Below, one piece after another: positions 1-8,352 of a DNA stretch of 62,120 nt (position 1 is its first letter; every line of letters begins with the position of its first letter). Source of the stretch: Cellulosimicrobium cellulans. GTDB lineage: Bacteria; Actinomycetota; Actinomycetes; Actinomycetales; Cellulomonadaceae. The position numbers were made by a program, and so were the translations under genes. The notes under the pieces were generated by a model. That model was given only the letters and a program-made list of their open reading frames with translations. It ran no database searches and had not been told where the DNA came from. Location: assembly GCF_001722485.1 (NCBI RefSeq), contig NZ_LWGL01000003.1:1-62120 (forward strand), given 5' to 3'.

Positions 1-599
1 GCCTTCTCCGCCGTGCTCGACGCGGCACGGCGCCGACCCCGGGGCGCGCCGCCGCCCGCGCTCCCGGGACGCCCGGACGACCGGCGCGACGCACCGCGCG
101 CCTCGTCGGGCTCGTCGGGCACGTCGACGCCCTCGAGCCGGTCGTAGAAGAGGAACTCGTCGCACGCCGGCGGCAGGAGCCGGGACGTCGACTTCTCGAC
201 CCCGACGCCGATCACGCGCTTGTTGAGCTCGCGCAGCTTGTGGACCAGCGGGGAGAAGTCCGAGTCTCCCGTGCACATGACGAAGGTCGAGATGTAGTCG
301 CGCTCGAACGCCATCTCGATCGCGTCGACGACCATCTTGATGTCGGCCGCGTTCTTTCGCGACGCGCCCATGCGCTGCGGCATCTCGATGAGCTCGACCT
401 GGTGGCGCGTGAGCGAGCGGCGGTCCTCGTCGAAGTACGACCAGTCCGCGTACGCGCGCCGCACGACCACGCGGCCCCGCACCGCGAGGGCGTCCGCGAT
501 CGGTCCGAAGTCGAACGCCATCCCGCCCAGGTGCTCGCGCGCGCCGAGCGCGAGGTTCTCGTAGTCGATGAAGACGGCCAGGCGTTCCTCGAGATCCAT
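1..599 (-). CDS. NYN (LabA-like) domain protein, 3' end outside window
   Basis: The reading frame starts at an ATG at 599 and runs off the left edge, so about 199 codons are visible and the C-terminus is missing. Residues 9-16 read VFIDYENL, and residues 110-115 read TGDSDF. These, with D12, D86, D112 and D114, match the acidic metal-binding pattern of NYN/PIN-like ribonuclease domains. After residue 165 the sequence becomes Arg/Gly/Ser-rich and looks disordered; family members often carry a further C-terminal domain that would lie outside the window. Nuclease activity on RNA is the family expectation, not shown here. A TAGGCT box 7 nt before the ATG suggests a leaderless transcript. Confidence 0.85.
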   Translation of the reverse strand, partial: MDLEERLAVFIDYENLALGAREHLGGMAFDFGPIADALAVRGRVVVRRAYADWSYFDEDRRSLTRHQVELIEMPQRMGASRKNAADIKMVVDAIEMAFERDYISTFVMCTGDSDFSPLVHKLRELNKRVIGVGVEKSTSRLLPPACDEFLFYDRLEGVDVPDEPDEARGASRRSSGRPGSAGGGAPRGRRRAASSTAEK

Positions 600-606
600 G
601 CCCCCG

Positions 607-612
607 AGCCTA
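607..612 (-). promoter_or_regulatory. -10 box of leaderless promoter, NYN gene
   Basis: TAGGCT on the minus strand lies 7 nt before the ATG at 599, placing the transcript start at or next to the start codon. No ribosome-binding site is visible. Confidence 0.5.
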
Positions 613-657
613 GGGGGCGCCCGGTCCGCCTGCCGCGCCGATGGATCGCGTGGCGCC

Positions 658-1257
658 TCAGCGGGGTGCCGGCTCCCGCGTGACCTCGAACAGCTCGCAC
701 GTCGCGTCGTAGTACGCGTCGGTCGTGCCGCGGTGCGCCATCCCGATGCGGCGGCAGACCGCCTGCGAGGCCGCGTTGTCGGGGTGCGTCACCGCGACCA
801 CGCGGTCGAGCCCCCGCTCGAAGGCGTGCGCCAGGACGGCCGCCGCCGACTCCGTCGCCCAGCCCTTCCCCCACGCGTCGGGGTGGAAGTGCCACCCGAT
901 CTCCGTGTCCCCGGACGGCTGCGGGGGCTCGCCCGTGCCCGACGCCGGGATGGGCTTGAGCAGGACCGTGCCCACGGGCACCACGGGCACCACGGGCACC
1001 ACGGGCACCGTGTGCTCAGAGGCGGCGTCGGGCGCGGTCGCGCCGAGCGGGACGACCGCCCAGACGCCGTGCGTCCCGTCGTCGGCGGCACGCCAGCGCT
1101 CGATGCGCTCGACGGCCTCGTCGCGGTGCTCCAGCACGCGCGGCGTCGTGCCGACGTAGCGCGCCACCTCCCAGCGCGAGTAGATGTCGAGGACGGCGTC
1201 GACGTCGTCCTCGGTCCATGGCCGCAGGAGGAGCCGGTCGGTCGTCAGGGTGCGCAC
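658..1257 (-). CDS. GNAT family N-acetyltransferase (RimJ/RimL type)
   Basis: This 199-residue protein starts with GTG at 1257. The opening RTLTTDRLLLRPWTEDD is the typical N-terminus of RimJ/RimL-like ribosomal-protein or small-molecule acetyltransferases. The acetyl-CoA loop is seen in DAWGKGWATES, followed by a helix that ends in NAASQAVCRRIGM, the conserved region of motif B. An unusual VPV tripeptide is repeated four times between the first strands, encoded by a 9-bp tandem repeat (see 972-1007). The gene stands alone between the NYN gene and a DUF1801 fusion gene on the same strand. Substrate unknown. Confidence 0.85.
   Translation of the reverse strand: MRTLTTDRLLLRPWTEDDVDAVLDIYSRWEVARYVGTTPRVLEHRDEAVERIERWRAADDGTHGVWAVVPLGATAPDAASEHTVPVVPVVPVVPVGTVLLKPIPASGTGEPPQPSGDTEIGWHFHPDAWGKGWATESAAAVLAHAFERGLDRVVAVTHPDNAASQAVCRRIGMAHRGTTDAYYDATCELFEVTREPAPR
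972..1007. repeat. 9-bp tandem repeat, 4 copies, inside GNAT gene
   Basis: The unit CCACGGGCA occurs four times in perfect tandem. Because 9 is a multiple of 3, copy-number change would add or remove a Val-Pro-Val tripeptide without a frameshift. Confidence 0.95.
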
Positions 1258-1263
1258 CGCGAC

Positions 1264-1269
1264 ACCGTA
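1264..1269 (-). promoter_or_regulatory. -10 box of leaderless promoter, GNAT gene
   Basis: TACGGT on the minus strand lies 6 nt before the GTG start at 1257; no Shine-Dalgarno sequence is seen. Confidence 0.45.
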
Positions 1270-1297
1270 CGCCGCCGGTCCCGCCCGGGCCCAGGGG

Positions 1298-2197
1298 TCA
1301 CGGCGAGTAGTGCCCGCGCAGCGCCTCGACGTAGGCGTCGAACGGCTTCGCGGGCGGCCCGCCGCGCGCGGCGTTGAGCCGGTCGAGGTAGTACTCCCAC
1401 CCGGGGCCGATGTCGCCCGGCTCGTCGTCGGGACCGAGCCGGTGCCGCAGCTCGAGCTCCGTCGCGCGACCGCGGCGCGGCGTCAGCGCGACGGACACCC
1501 GCCAGCCGCCCTGGTCGACGGAGAACGAGCGCGGCGGGTCGCACGCGAGCACGTCCACCTCGTCGGCCGGTGCGCCGTCCTCGGCGGTCATGCGCAGGCG
1601 GACGGTCGCGCCCGCGCGCGGGTCGCCGTCGACGACGCCGTACCACCGGGCGAGGCCCGCCGGCTCCGCGACGTCGGGCCACAGGTCCGCCGCGGACGCG
1701 CAGAACGTGCGGCGCAGGACGAGGTCGCGGGCGCCGTCCTCCGCCACCTCGAGCTCGCCGGTGGGGCGCGGCGTCGGGTCCACCTGGGCGGCCGCCCGCG
1801 CGACGAGGCGCAGGAGCGCGTCGACGTCCACGCGGTCGAGCGACCGGAACGTGACGACGGCCTTGCCGACCTTCACGTCACCGAGCTCCGGCCCGTACGT
1901 CTCCGCGAGGTACCGCCCGTCCTCGGTCGCGTTGACGTACAGGCTCACGTGGTCCTGCTGCGCCGCGAGCCCGACGACGAACCACTCGACCGGCTCGCCG
2001 CGCGACCGCTGCTGCACGAGGTCGCCGTAGCCGATGATCCGCTGCTCGGTCCCGCCCCAGAACACGCCCTCCCACAGCACGCGCGAGTGGCCGGCCATGA
2101 TGCGCGAGATCTCGGCGTCGAGCCGGGCCACGTCGTCCCGGAAGCGGTCGGGCGACGACGCGACGAGGTCGTCGGGGTCGGTGGTCGTGCGCTCCAT
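1298..2197 (-). CDS. DUF1801-AHSA1/SRPBCC fusion protein
   Basis: A 299-residue protein with two domains. Residues about 1-125 resemble DUF1801 (YdhG-like): an early RLDAEISRIM helix, then FWGGTEQRIIGYGD and a YVNATEDGRYLAETYG segment. Residues about 145-290 resemble the AHSA1 (activator of Hsp90 ATPase homologue)/SRPBCC ligand-binding fold: VLRRTFCASAADLWPDV, a Trp-rich middle, and GWEYYLDRLNAA near the end. Both are usually separate small proteins; their joining is notable. ATG at 2197 is preferred over the adjacent GTG at 2200 because the GAGGAGG ribosome site sits 4 nt upstream of it. It lies 19 nt after the membrane protein gene on the same strand, so the two are probably cotranscribed. 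Function unknown. Confidence 0.8.
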   Translation of the reverse strand: MERTTTDPDDLVASSPDRFRDDVARLDAEISRIMAGHSRVLWEGVFWGGTEQRIIGYGDLVQQRSRGEPVEWFVVGLAAQQDHVSLYVNATEDGRYLAETYGPELGDVKVGKAVVTFRSLDRVDVDALLRLVARAAAQVDPTPRPTGELEVAEDGARDLVLRRTFCASAADLWPDVAEPAGLARWYGVVDGDPRAGATVRLRMTAEDGAPADEVDVLACDPPRSFSVDQGGWRVSVALTPRRGRATELELRHRLGPDDEPGDIGPGWEYYLDRLNAARGGPPAKPFDAYVEALRGHYSP

Positions 2198-2216
2198 CAC
2201 GCCTCCTCGCGAGCGG

Positions 2217-2858
2217 TCAGACGATCTTCGGGAAGGCGAGCAGGAAGCCGATGCCGACGACCAGCAGCACGCACGCCGCCCCCACCATCGTCCACGCCGC
2301 GCGCTCGGAGCGGAACCGCCCCGCGAACGCGCCGAAGAACAGCACGAGGGCGAACAGCACGGTGACGAGCGTGTAGTCGTCGCCGCGCTGGTTGTTGACC
2401 AGCGCCTGGGCGAAGTAGGCGTCGGCCCGCGCGTCGGCCTCCGCCGCCTCCACCTCGCCGGGCGGGACGTACGAGTCCAGGGCGAACGGGCTGCGCGCCG
2501 CGTCCGGGTCCTGCAGCGGCCGTTCGGCCGTCCACTCCTCGAACGCGGGCGCGAAGTGGTCGGTGAACCGCGCGCGCGTGAACTCCTCGAGCTGGGCGTC
2601 GTCGGTCGCGTACGCCTCGAGCCACAGGCTGAAGACCTGCAGGTCCACGGCGCGGGCCGCGTCCGCCGTCGCGGCCTCGCGCGCCGCCTCGATGCGCTGG
2701 GAGGAGGCCCGGGAGAAGGCGATCGACATCTCGCCGCCCCACTTGCTCGCCTCGAACCCGCTCCAGGCGGTCAGCACCGCCGAGATCGACAGCACGACGA
2801 CCGTGACGGTCTCCCGCAGCGACCTGCGGTGCGGGCGCTCCTCGTCGTCGGCGGCCAC
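2217..2858 (-). CDS. small three-helix membrane protein, DUF4337-like
   Basis: A 213-residue protein of unknown function starting at GTG 2858. One hydrophobic helix lies at about residues 15-35, starting ETVTVVVLSISAVLTAW and ending in SGFEASKW. A long soluble stretch rich in Ala and acidic residues follows, then two helices at about 165-185 and 190-210 with a short RSERAAW loop between them. This layout resembles DUF4337-type membrane proteins, but the match is only by eye. A TACCGT box 6 nt upstream suggests a leaderless promoter serving this gene and the following fusion gene. Confidence 0.75.
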   Translation of the reverse strand: MAADDEERPHRRSLRETVTVVVLSISAVLTAWSGFEASKWGGEMSIAFSRASSQRIEAAREAATADAARAVDLQVFSLWLEAYATDDAQLEEFTRARFTDHFAPAFEEWTAERPLQDPDAARSPFALDSYVPPGEVEAAEADARADAYFAQALVNNQRGDDYTLVTVLFALVLFFGAFAGRFRSERAAWTMVGAACVLLVVGIGFLLAFPKIV

Positions 2859-2864
2859 GGCAGG

Positions 2865-2870
2865 ACGGTA
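2865..2870 (-). promoter_or_regulatory. -10 box of leaderless promoter, membrane protein gene
   Basis: TACCGT on the minus strand ends 6 nt before the GTG start at 2858. Confidence 0.45.
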
Positions 2871-2969
2871 TCGCTCGGCCCTCCGGGGCGCGCGGCGACG
2901 ACCGGACGCGAGCCTCCGACTCGCCGGCCGTCTCGCCCGCTGTCACGTCGTCTCACGTGGCGGTCACTC

Positions 2970-2998
2970 TCGACCGCATGGCGGATGGCCTCTAGGAT
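2970..2998 (+). promoter_or_regulatory. probable promoter of the metF-metE operon
   Basis: TCGACC (2970-2975) and TAGGAT (2993-2998) are separated by 17 bp, giving a sigma-70-like promoter. The predicted transcript start near 3005 coincides with the 5' end of the SAM riboswitch, which supports the call. Confidence 0.5.
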
Positions 2999-3004
2999 CG
3001 AGAC

Positions 3005-3105
3005 AACCATCCAGAGCGGTCGAGAGTCCTGGCTCGACGACACCGCAGCAACCCGCCGACGGAAGCCTCCCGAGGACAACGGTGCTAACGCCAGGGTCGA
3101 TGGAG
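3005..3105 (+). promoter_or_regulatory. SAM-I (S-box) riboswitch upstream of metF
   Basis: The conserved S-box landmarks are in order: a CAGAGCGGTCGAGAG segment, GCAGCAACC (3045-3053) and GGTGCTAACGCC (3081-3092). P1 can pair CCATC 3007-3011 with GATGG 3099-3103, P2 pairs GCGGT 3016-3020 with ACCGC 3042-3046, and an inner CGAG/CTCG pair follows. The family binds S-adenosylmethionine and turns off methionine-synthesis genes, which fits metF and metE downstream. No U-rich terminator follows; instead the 3' strand of P1 overlaps the GGAG (3102-3105) ribosome site of a short ORF at 3111, so control is probably at translation. Confidence 0.85.
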
Positions 3106-3110
3106 TGACC

Positions 3111-3191
3111 ATGGTCGACGAGGCATCCTCCGCGCACCGCCCGGGCGTGCGCCGTCCGGCTGCGCCCACGCCCGGCGAGGTCGCGCCGTGA
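3111..3191 (+). CDS. 26-codon upstream ORF coupling the riboswitch to metF
   Basis: ATG at 3111 has GGAG 5 nt upstream and opens a 26-codon frame, [11 protein letters not shown] to PTPGEVAP, that ends in TGA 3189-3191. Its stop overlaps the metF GTG start at 3188 in a GTGA tetranucleotide. The peptide has no recognised domain, so the likely role is translational: ribosomes that enter here when SAM is low would terminate on and reinitiate at metF. Whether it is translated is untested. Confidence 0.55.
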   Translation: MVDEASSAHRPGVRRPAAPTPGEVAP

Positions 3192-4264
3192 GCGTCGCGC
3201 ACGCCGTCGGGCAGGCACACGGCGGAGCCGCGCGGCCCACGGTGTCGTTCGAGCTCATGCCGCCGCGGCGGCCGCAGGCGGCGCCGAACTTCTGGGAGAC
3301 GGCCCGCCGGCTCGTCGCCACGCACCCCGACTTCCTGTCCGTGACCTACGGGGCTGCCGGGAACGACCGGCAGACGTCGCTCGAGGTCATGGGCACGCTC
3401 CTGCACGGCACCCCCGTCCACGCGATCGCGCACCTGACGTGCGTGGGTGCGTCGCGCGAGGACGTCGAGGAGGTCATCGCCGACTTCCTCGACGCGGGCG
3501 TGCGGAGCTTCCTCGCGCTGCGCGGCGACCCCCCGAAGGACCAGCCGGACTGGCGCCCCGCGCCCGACGGCGTGCGGTCGAGCATCGAGCTCGTCGCGCT
3601 GCTGCGCGAGGTCGAGGCGTCACGCTGCGCCGCCGACCCGGCGCTGGCGCTGCGCGGGGCGGCGCGCCCGCTGACCATCGCCGTCGCGACGTTCCCCGAC
3701 GGCAACCGCGACGCCGGGACGACCCGCACCCAGGAGGTGCGCCGCCTGTGGCAGAAGCAGCAGGCGGGGGCGAACTTCGCGATCACGCAGCTGTTCTACG
3801 ACGCGTCGTCGTACACCGACTTCGTCGCGGAGGCCCGCGCGGCCGGCGTGACGATCCCCATCCTCGCCGGGCTGCTGCCCACGACGGAGCCCCGCCGGCT
3901 CCGCCGCGTCGAGGAGCTCACGGGCGTCCCCGCCCCCCGGCACCTGCTGGAGGCGCTCGACGCCCTGCCCGACCCGGAGGCGCAGCACGCCTACGGGATC
4001 GCGTACTCGGTGGACCTCGCGCAGCGCGTCCTCGACGCCGGTGCGCCGGGCCTGCACGTGTACACGTTCAACAAGCACCGCGCCGCACTCGACCTGCTCG
4101 AGGGAGTCCACCTCGGCGGCGGGACGCGCGGGGACGACGGCGGCGGCTCGAGTGCCTCGAGCGCCGCGGCGGACCCGCTCCTCCCGGACCTGGCCAGCGG
4201 GCCGTGGGTCACCGGCACCTCCCTGCCCGCGACGGGCGCCGCCACCCACGGCAGCGCCGTCTGA
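3188..4264 (+). CDS. metF: 5,10-methylenetetrahydrofolate reductase
   Basis: A 358-residue cytoplasmic FAD enzyme that reduces methylene-THF to 5-methyl-THF, the methyl donor used by MetE. The TIM-barrel starts with [10 protein letters not shown] (residues 19-28; the family's SFEFFPPK strand) and continues with [36 protein letters not shown] and [11 protein letters not shown], all conserved. The C-terminus has an extra 35-40 residues rich in Gly, Ser and Ala beyond the [11 protein letters not shown] end of the barrel. GTG 3188 is chosen because it overlaps the upstream ORF stop and has GAGG 7 nt upstream. It lies 32 nt before metE, and the two form a SAM-riboswitch-controlled operon. Confidence 0.95.
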   Translation: MSVAHAVGQAHGGAARPTVSFELMPPRRPQAAPNFWETARRLVATHPDFLSVTYGAAGNDRQTSLEVMGTLLHGTPVHAIAHLTCVGASREDVEEVIADFLDAGVRSFLALRGDPPKDQPDWRPAPDGVRSSIELVALLREVEASRCAADPALALRGAARPLTIAVATFPDGNRDAGTTRTQEVRRLWQKQQAGANFAITQLFYDASSYTDFVAEARAAGVTIPILAGLLPTTEPRRLRRVEELTGVPAPRHLLEALDALPDPEAQHAYGIAYSVDLAQRVLDAGAPGLHVYTFNKHRAALDLLEGVHLGGGTRGDDGGGSSASSAAADPLLPDLASGPWVTGTSLPATGAATHGSAV

Positions 4265-4296
4265 CCGGTCCACCGGACCAGCACGAGGTATCGACC

Positions 4297-6795
4297 ATGA
4301 CCACTTCCGTACCCTCCCCTACCCACCTCCCGGCACCCCACTCCCCGGTCCCGTTCCCTGCCGGGACCGTCCTCGGCTACCCGCGCATCGGGCGCCGCCG
4401 CGAGCTCAAGAAGGCCGTGGAGTCCTTCTGGGCCGGGCGCACGAGCGCCGACGAGCTCGAGGCCACGGCCCGCGATCTGCGCCTCGCGACCGTGCGCCGC
4501 CTCGTCGACCTCGGGCTCGGCGCCGACGACGCGTCCGTGCCCGGCTCGTTCTCCTTCTACGACCAGGTGCTCGACGTCGTCGCCGCGCTCGGGGCGGTCC
4601 CGTCGCGGTTCGCGTCGCTCACCGACGCCGACGGGCGGCTCGACCTGCCGGGCTACTTCACCGTCGCCCGCGGCGCCGGCGAGCACGCGCCGCTCGAGAT
4701 GACCAAGTGGTTCGACACGAACTACCACTACCTGGTCCCCGAGATCGGCCCGGACACCCCGATCCGGTTGGTCGACGACCGCGTCGTGCGCGACTTCGTC
4801 GAGGCGAAGGAGGCGGGCGTCGTGACCCGGCCGGTCGTCGTCGGGCCCGTGACGTTCCTGGCGCTCGCCAAGGTGGACGACACCGTGCCCTCGGCCGCCG
4901 GGTTCCGCCCGCTCGACCGCCTCGACGACGTCGTCGCCGCGTACGCCGACCTGCTCCGTGCGCTCGCCGCTGCCGGCGCGCCGTGGGTGCAGCTGGACGA
5001 GCCGGTGCTCGTCACCGACTCCGTCGACGTGCCGCCCGCCGACCTCGCCGCGGCCGTCGAGCACGCCTACCGCACGCTCGCGACGGACCTCGCCGTCGGC
5101 GCGGACGACAGCGCGCACGCGCGCCCGGCGATCCTCGTCGCCGCGCCGTACGGCGGGCTCCAGGGCCGCGCGTCCGACGGCGCGGGGGTGGGCACGGACG
5201 CGGCGCCCCTGGACGGGCTCGCCCTGCTCGCGGGCACCGACGTCGACGCGATCGCCGTCGACCTCGTCAAGGGCGCGGTGCCCACCGGGACCGCTGCCGA
5301 CGGCACCGTGCCGGGGCTGGCGACGAAGACGCTCGTCGCGGGCGTCGTCGACGGGCACAACGTGTGGCGCGCGGACCTTGCTGCACGGCTCGACGTCGTG
5401 GGGGCCGTGCGGGGCCTCGGGGCCGGCGCGCTCGCCGTCGGGACCTCGACGTCGCTCCTGCACGTGCCGCACGACGTCGAGGACGAGACGTTCGCCGAGC
5501 CGGGGACGCCGGGTGCGCCGCGCACGGCGCTCGACCCGCGCCTGCGCGACTGGCTCGCGTTCGCCGACCAGAAGGTGGGCGAGGTGGTGACGCTGGCCCG
5601 CGGGCTCACCGAGGGGCGCGAGGCCGTGACGGAGGAGCTCGCCGCGTCGACCGCCGCCCTCGCGTCCCGCGAGACCGCGACCGGCGTCGTCGTGCCGACG
5701 GTCCGCGAGCGCGCCGCCGCGCTGACGGACGCGGACGCCGTGCGCGAGCCGTACGCCGAGCGCGCCGCCGCCCAGCAGGAGCGCCTCGCCCTGCCGCCCC
5801 TGCCGACGACGACCATCGGCTCCTTCCCGCAGACCCCGGAGATCCGCCGCGCCCGCGCGCAGTGGACGAAGGGCGAGCTCGCCGACGCCGACTACACGGC
5901 GGCCATGCGCGAGGAGATCGCACGCGTCGTCGCGCTGCAGGAGGAGCTCGGACTCGACGTGCTCGTGCACGGCGAGCCGGAACGCAACGACATGGTGCAG
6001 TACTTCGCGGAGCACCTCGACGGGTTCGCCGTGACCGCGAACGGCTGGGTCCAGTCGTACGGGTCGCGGTGCGTGCGCCCGCCGGTCCTGTGGGGCGACG
6101 TCGTGCGCCCGGAGCCCATCACGGTCGGGTGGTCCGCGTACACGGCGTCGCTCACGGACAAGCCGGTCAAGGGCATGCTGACCGGCCCGGTGACGATCCT
6201 GGCGTGGTCGTTCGTGCGCGACGACCAGCCGCTCGGCGACACCGCGGTCCAGGTCGGTCTCGCGCTGCGCGACGAGATCGCGGACCTCGAGGCCGCGGGC
6301 ATCGGGATCGTGCAGGTCGACGAGCCCGCGCTGCGCGAGCTCCTGCCCCTGCGCCGGGAGGACCAGGCGGCGTACCTCGACTGGGCCGTGCGCTCGTTCC
6401 GCCTCGCGACGTCAGGTGTGGACGCGGCGACGCAGATCCACACCCACCTGTGCTACTCCGAGTTCGGCGAGGTCGTCGACGCGATCGACGGTCTCGACGC
6501 CGACGTGACCTCGGTCGAGGCGGCGCGCTCGCGCATGGAGATCGTGCCGGAGCTCGCCGCGGCGGGGTACCACCGCGGGATCGGCCCGGGCGTGTACGAC
6601 ATCCACAGCCCGCGCGTGCCGTCGGTGGAGGAGGTCACGGAGCTGCTCGAGCTCGCGGTGAAGGCCATCGACCCGCGGGTCGTGTGGGTCAACCCCGACT
6701 GCGGGCTCAAGACCCGCCGCTACGAGGAGACCGTCCCGTCGCTCGAGCACCTCGTCGCGGCGGCGCGGTCGGTGCGCGCGACGCTCGCACCGTAG
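4297..6795 (+). CDS. metE: cobalamin-independent methionine synthase
   Basis: An 832-residue enzyme that transfers the methyl group of 5-methyltetrahydropteroyltri-L-glutamate to homocysteine. The N-terminal barrel begins [17 protein letters not shown] and the C-terminal catalytic barrel begins [17 protein letters not shown]. Zinc ligands are visible as HTHLCYSEF and the Cys of [24 protein letters not shown]-type and ISO-type acidic segments bind homocysteine. It is somewhat longer than the usual 755-780 residues, mainly in the N-terminal half around the [11 protein letters not shown] region. ATG 4297 has GAGG 8 nt upstream. It is cotranscribed with metF under the SAM riboswitch. Confidence 0.97.
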   Translation: MTTSVPSPTHLPAPHSPVPFPAGTVLGYPRIGRRRELKKAVESFWAGRTSADELEATARDLRLATVRRLVDLGLGADDASVPGSFSFYDQVLDVVAALGAVPSRFASLTDADGRLDLPGYFTVARGAGEHAPLEMTKWFDTNYHYLVPEIGPDTPIRLVDDRVVRDFVEAKEAGVVTRPVVVGPVTFLALAKVDDTVPSAAGFRPLDRLDDVVAAYADLLRALAAAGAPWVQLDEPVLVTDSVDVPPADLAAAVEHAYRTLATDLAVGADDSAHARPAILVAAPYGGLQGRASDGAGVGTDAAPLDGLALLAGTDVDAIAVDLVKGAVPTGTAADGTVPGLATKTLVAGVVDGHNVWRADLAARLDVVGAVRGLGAGALAVGTSTSLLHVPHDVEDETFAEPGTPGAPRTALDPRLRDWLAFADQKVGEVVTLARGLTEGREAVTEELAASTAALASRETATGVVVPTVRERAAALTDADAVREPYAERAAAQQERLALPPLPTTTIGSFPQTPEIRRARAQWTKGELADADYTAAMREEIARVVALQEELGLDVLVHGEPERNDMVQYFAEHLDGFAVTANGWVQSYGSRCVRPPVLWGDVVRPEPITVGWSAYTASLTDKPVKGMLTGPVTILAWSFVRDDQPLGDTAVQVGLALRDEIADLEAAGIGIVQVDEPALRELLPLRREDQAAYLDWAVRSFRLATSGVDAATQIHTHLCYSEFGEVVDAIDGLDADVTSVEAARSRMEIVPELAAAGYHRGIGPGVYDIHSPRVPSVEEVTELLELAVKAIDPRVVWVNPDCGLKTRRYEETVPSLEHLVAAARSVRATLAP

Positions 6796-6827
6796 CCTCC
6801 GGGCCGGCGTCGCGCGTCGGCCGGACG

Positions 6828-6870
6828 CGCGGGGCGGTGCCGAGGTCCGGGACCTCGGCACCGCCCCGCG
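6828..6870. terminator. bidirectional terminator after metE
   Basis: A perfect 21-bp inverted repeat (6828-6848 with 6850-6870, single central base 6849) lies between the metE stop and the stop of the convergent gene at 6888. There is no T-run, as is usual for actinobacterial terminators. Confidence 0.85.
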
Positions 6871-6887
6871 GGGTGCCTCTCGCGCGG

Positions 6888-7139
6888 TCAGCGCTCGGTC
6901 GTGCCCGTGCCCATCATCGGCAGCATGAACGCGAGGGTCGCCGCGGCGATACCGCCGACGAAGAGCCACGGCGCGCCGTCCACCTGGGACCCGCCCGCGC
7001 CCATGAGCACGATGCCGCCGATGAACAGCGCGAACGTCAGGAGGAAGCGCAGCACGGCACCGGCGTGGCCGGGGATGTCGCGACCCTCGGTCCCCGTGGG
7101 GAGGGGGCTGTGGGCTGCCTGCTCGCTGGTCGTCGTCAT
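6888..7139 (-). CDS. small two-helix membrane protein
   Basis: An 83-residue protein with two hydrophobic helices, roughly residues 27-48 (AVLRFLLTFALFIGGIVLM) and 57-75 (LFVGGIAAATLAFMLPMM). The N-terminus is polar. An AGGAG ribosome site lies close before the ATG. It follows the DUF2630 gene by about 50 nt on the same strand and may be cotranscribed with it. Function unknown. Confidence 0.7.
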   Translation of the reverse strand: MTTTSEQAAHSPLPTGTEGRDIPGHAGAVLRFLLTFALFIGGIVLMGAGGSQVDGAPWLFVGGIAAATLAFMLPMMGTGTTER

Positions 7140-7190
7140 GTCAGTGGCTCCTGTTGCTCGGCGGACGGACCGTCATGGGGAGAGGTGCGG

Positions 7191-7439
7191 TCAGTCCAGG
7201 TAGTTCTCCACCGTACCCGCGTCGCGCACCTGCGCGTCGTCAGGGTCCTTGCCGTACTCGCGCTTCGCGTCGCGCTGGCGCAGCAGGTCCCAGTACTGGT
7301 CGAGCTCGGCCTCCACGGCGCGCAGCCGCTCCTGCTCCGTGGGCGCCGAGATCTCCCCCGACTGCAGCTGCTCGCGCAGCGCGCGCTCCTGCGCGACGAG
7401 GTCGCTGATGTGCTGTCTGATGTCGCCGTCGTCCGCCAT
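7191..7439 (-). CDS. DUF2630 family protein
   Basis: An 82-residue, highly charged, helical protein: MADDGDIRQHISDLVAQE at the start, then LREQLQSGEIS and ELDQYWDLLRQRDAKREYG. That pattern matches DUF2630, a short actinobacterial family of unknown role. A TACCGT box 6 nt before the ATG indicates a leaderless promoter; the divergent VOC gene at 7535 has a similar one. Confidence 0.85.
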   Translation of the reverse strand: MADDGDIRQHISDLVAQERALREQLQSGEISAPTEQERLRAVEAELDQYWDLLRQRDAKREYGKDPDDAQVRDAGTVENYLD

Positions 7440-7445
7440 CCGCCC

Positions 7446-7451
7446 ACGGTA
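7446..7451 (-). promoter_or_regulatory. -10 box of leaderless promoter, DUF2630 gene
   Basis: TACCGT on the minus strand lies 6 nt before the ATG at 7439. Confidence 0.5.
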
Positions 7452-7520
7452 GGCCCGACGGCGCGGGGTCGCCCGCCCGGCCGCGCTCGCGGGGGCTCGT
7501 GGCCGGGCGGGCGGCGTCGC

Positions 7521-7526
7521 TACGCT
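7521..7526 (+). promoter_or_regulatory. -10 box of leaderless promoter, VOC gene
   Basis: TACGCT lies 8 nt before the ATG at 7535; no ribosome-binding site is visible. Confidence 0.5.
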
Positions 7527-7534
7527 CGGGCAGC

Positions 7535-7921
7535 ATGACGACGACGATCGGTCGGACGGTCCTGCTGTGCCGCGACCTGGAGGCGAGCGCGGCGTTCTGG
7601 GCGGACGGGTTCGGCTTCCGCACGCTCTTCCGCGGGGAGACGGACGGCTTCCCGCTCCTGCACGTCGGCCCGGGACGGGTCGACGAGCCGGGGCTGTGGC
7701 TCGTCCCGCTGCCCGACGGCGCCGCTCCCCTCGTGCGGCACGGACTGCCGAACCTCGTGCTCTACGTGGACGACGTCGACGCGACGCTCGACCGCCTCGC
7801 GGCCCTCGGCGTGGAGCCCTTCGTCGGCCCCGAGACCGACGCCGAGTCGGGCGACCGCTACGCGCACGTGACCGACCCGGACGGGCACCGGATCGTCGTC
7901 GTCCGCCTCGGCGGCCGCTGA
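7535..7921 (+). CDS. VOC (glyoxalase/bleomycin-resistance) family protein
   Basis: A 128-residue single-unit VOC protein with two beta-alpha-beta-beta-beta modules. The first begins TIGRTVLLCRDLEASAAFWADGF, the second LPNLVLYVDDVDATLDRL, and it ends with the signature DPDGHRIVVV. Such proteins act as small metalloenzymes or binding proteins for hydrophobic compounds; the substrate cannot be told here. ATG 7535 is preferred to the upstream in-frame GTG at 7499 because it is where the fold begins and where the TACGCT promoter box points. Confidence 0.85.
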   Translation: MTTTIGRTVLLCRDLEASAAFWADGFGFRTLFRGETDGFPLLHVGPGRVDEPGLWLVPLPDGAAPLVRHGLPNLVLYVDDVDATLDRLAALGVEPFVGPETDAESGDRYAHVTDPDGHRIVVVRLGGR

Positions 7922-8352
7922 CCCATCTGGCGGCGCCTGCCGGGAGCTCGGTGGACCTGCGTGCCGTCGAGGTGCACCATGGTGCGGTCGGTCGGCACGT
8001 CGACCACCCGTCCCGGGCGAACGCCCGCTGACGGTCCCGGGTGCGAGGAGACAGCGGATGCACGGCGCCGCAGGGTGCGAGGTGGCCGTCTCGGCCTGCT
8101 CGGGCGACCCCGCGCGCCGCGCCTCGTCCGTCGCCGCCTGCCGCTGATCGCGGCCGGGCCTGCGTCGTCGACGCCTCTGCGCGGCATCCGTCCGCCCCGC
8201 CGCCCGCCGCCCGCCGCCCGCCGCCCCGGTGAGCGTTCCTCGCCGTGGCCGCGTGCGCCGTCGTGCCCGTGCCCGGACGCCCGTCCGTGCGCGCGACGGC
8301 GTGCGCTCCCCTGCCGGCCGGCGGTTCCGACCGACCCGGAAGCCGAGAGACC
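7922..8352. other. 431-bp gene-free stretch
   Basis: No convincing coding region on either strand. It contains a 12-bp perfect palindrome at 7974-7985 (GCACCATGGTGC) and a short C-rich run of three to four 7-bp CCGCCCG units around 8199-8226. I see no clear promoter for the gene at 8353. Confidence 0.5.

Noticed and set aside
3005-3105. SAM-IV class instead of SAM-I
   Set aside because: The block order and the GGTGCTAA element fit the S-box; SAM-IV shares part of the core, so a covariance-model test would settle it.
3439-4296. In-frame extension of metE upstream of 4297
   Set aside because: It overlaps metF in another frame and is Arg-rich shadow; MetE homology begins after 4297.
7858-8240. 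Minus-strand open frame in the 431-bp gap with a locally protein-like stretch
   Set aside because: No start with a ribosome site or promoter, no domain, and the frame continues as low-complexity Arg-rich sequence.
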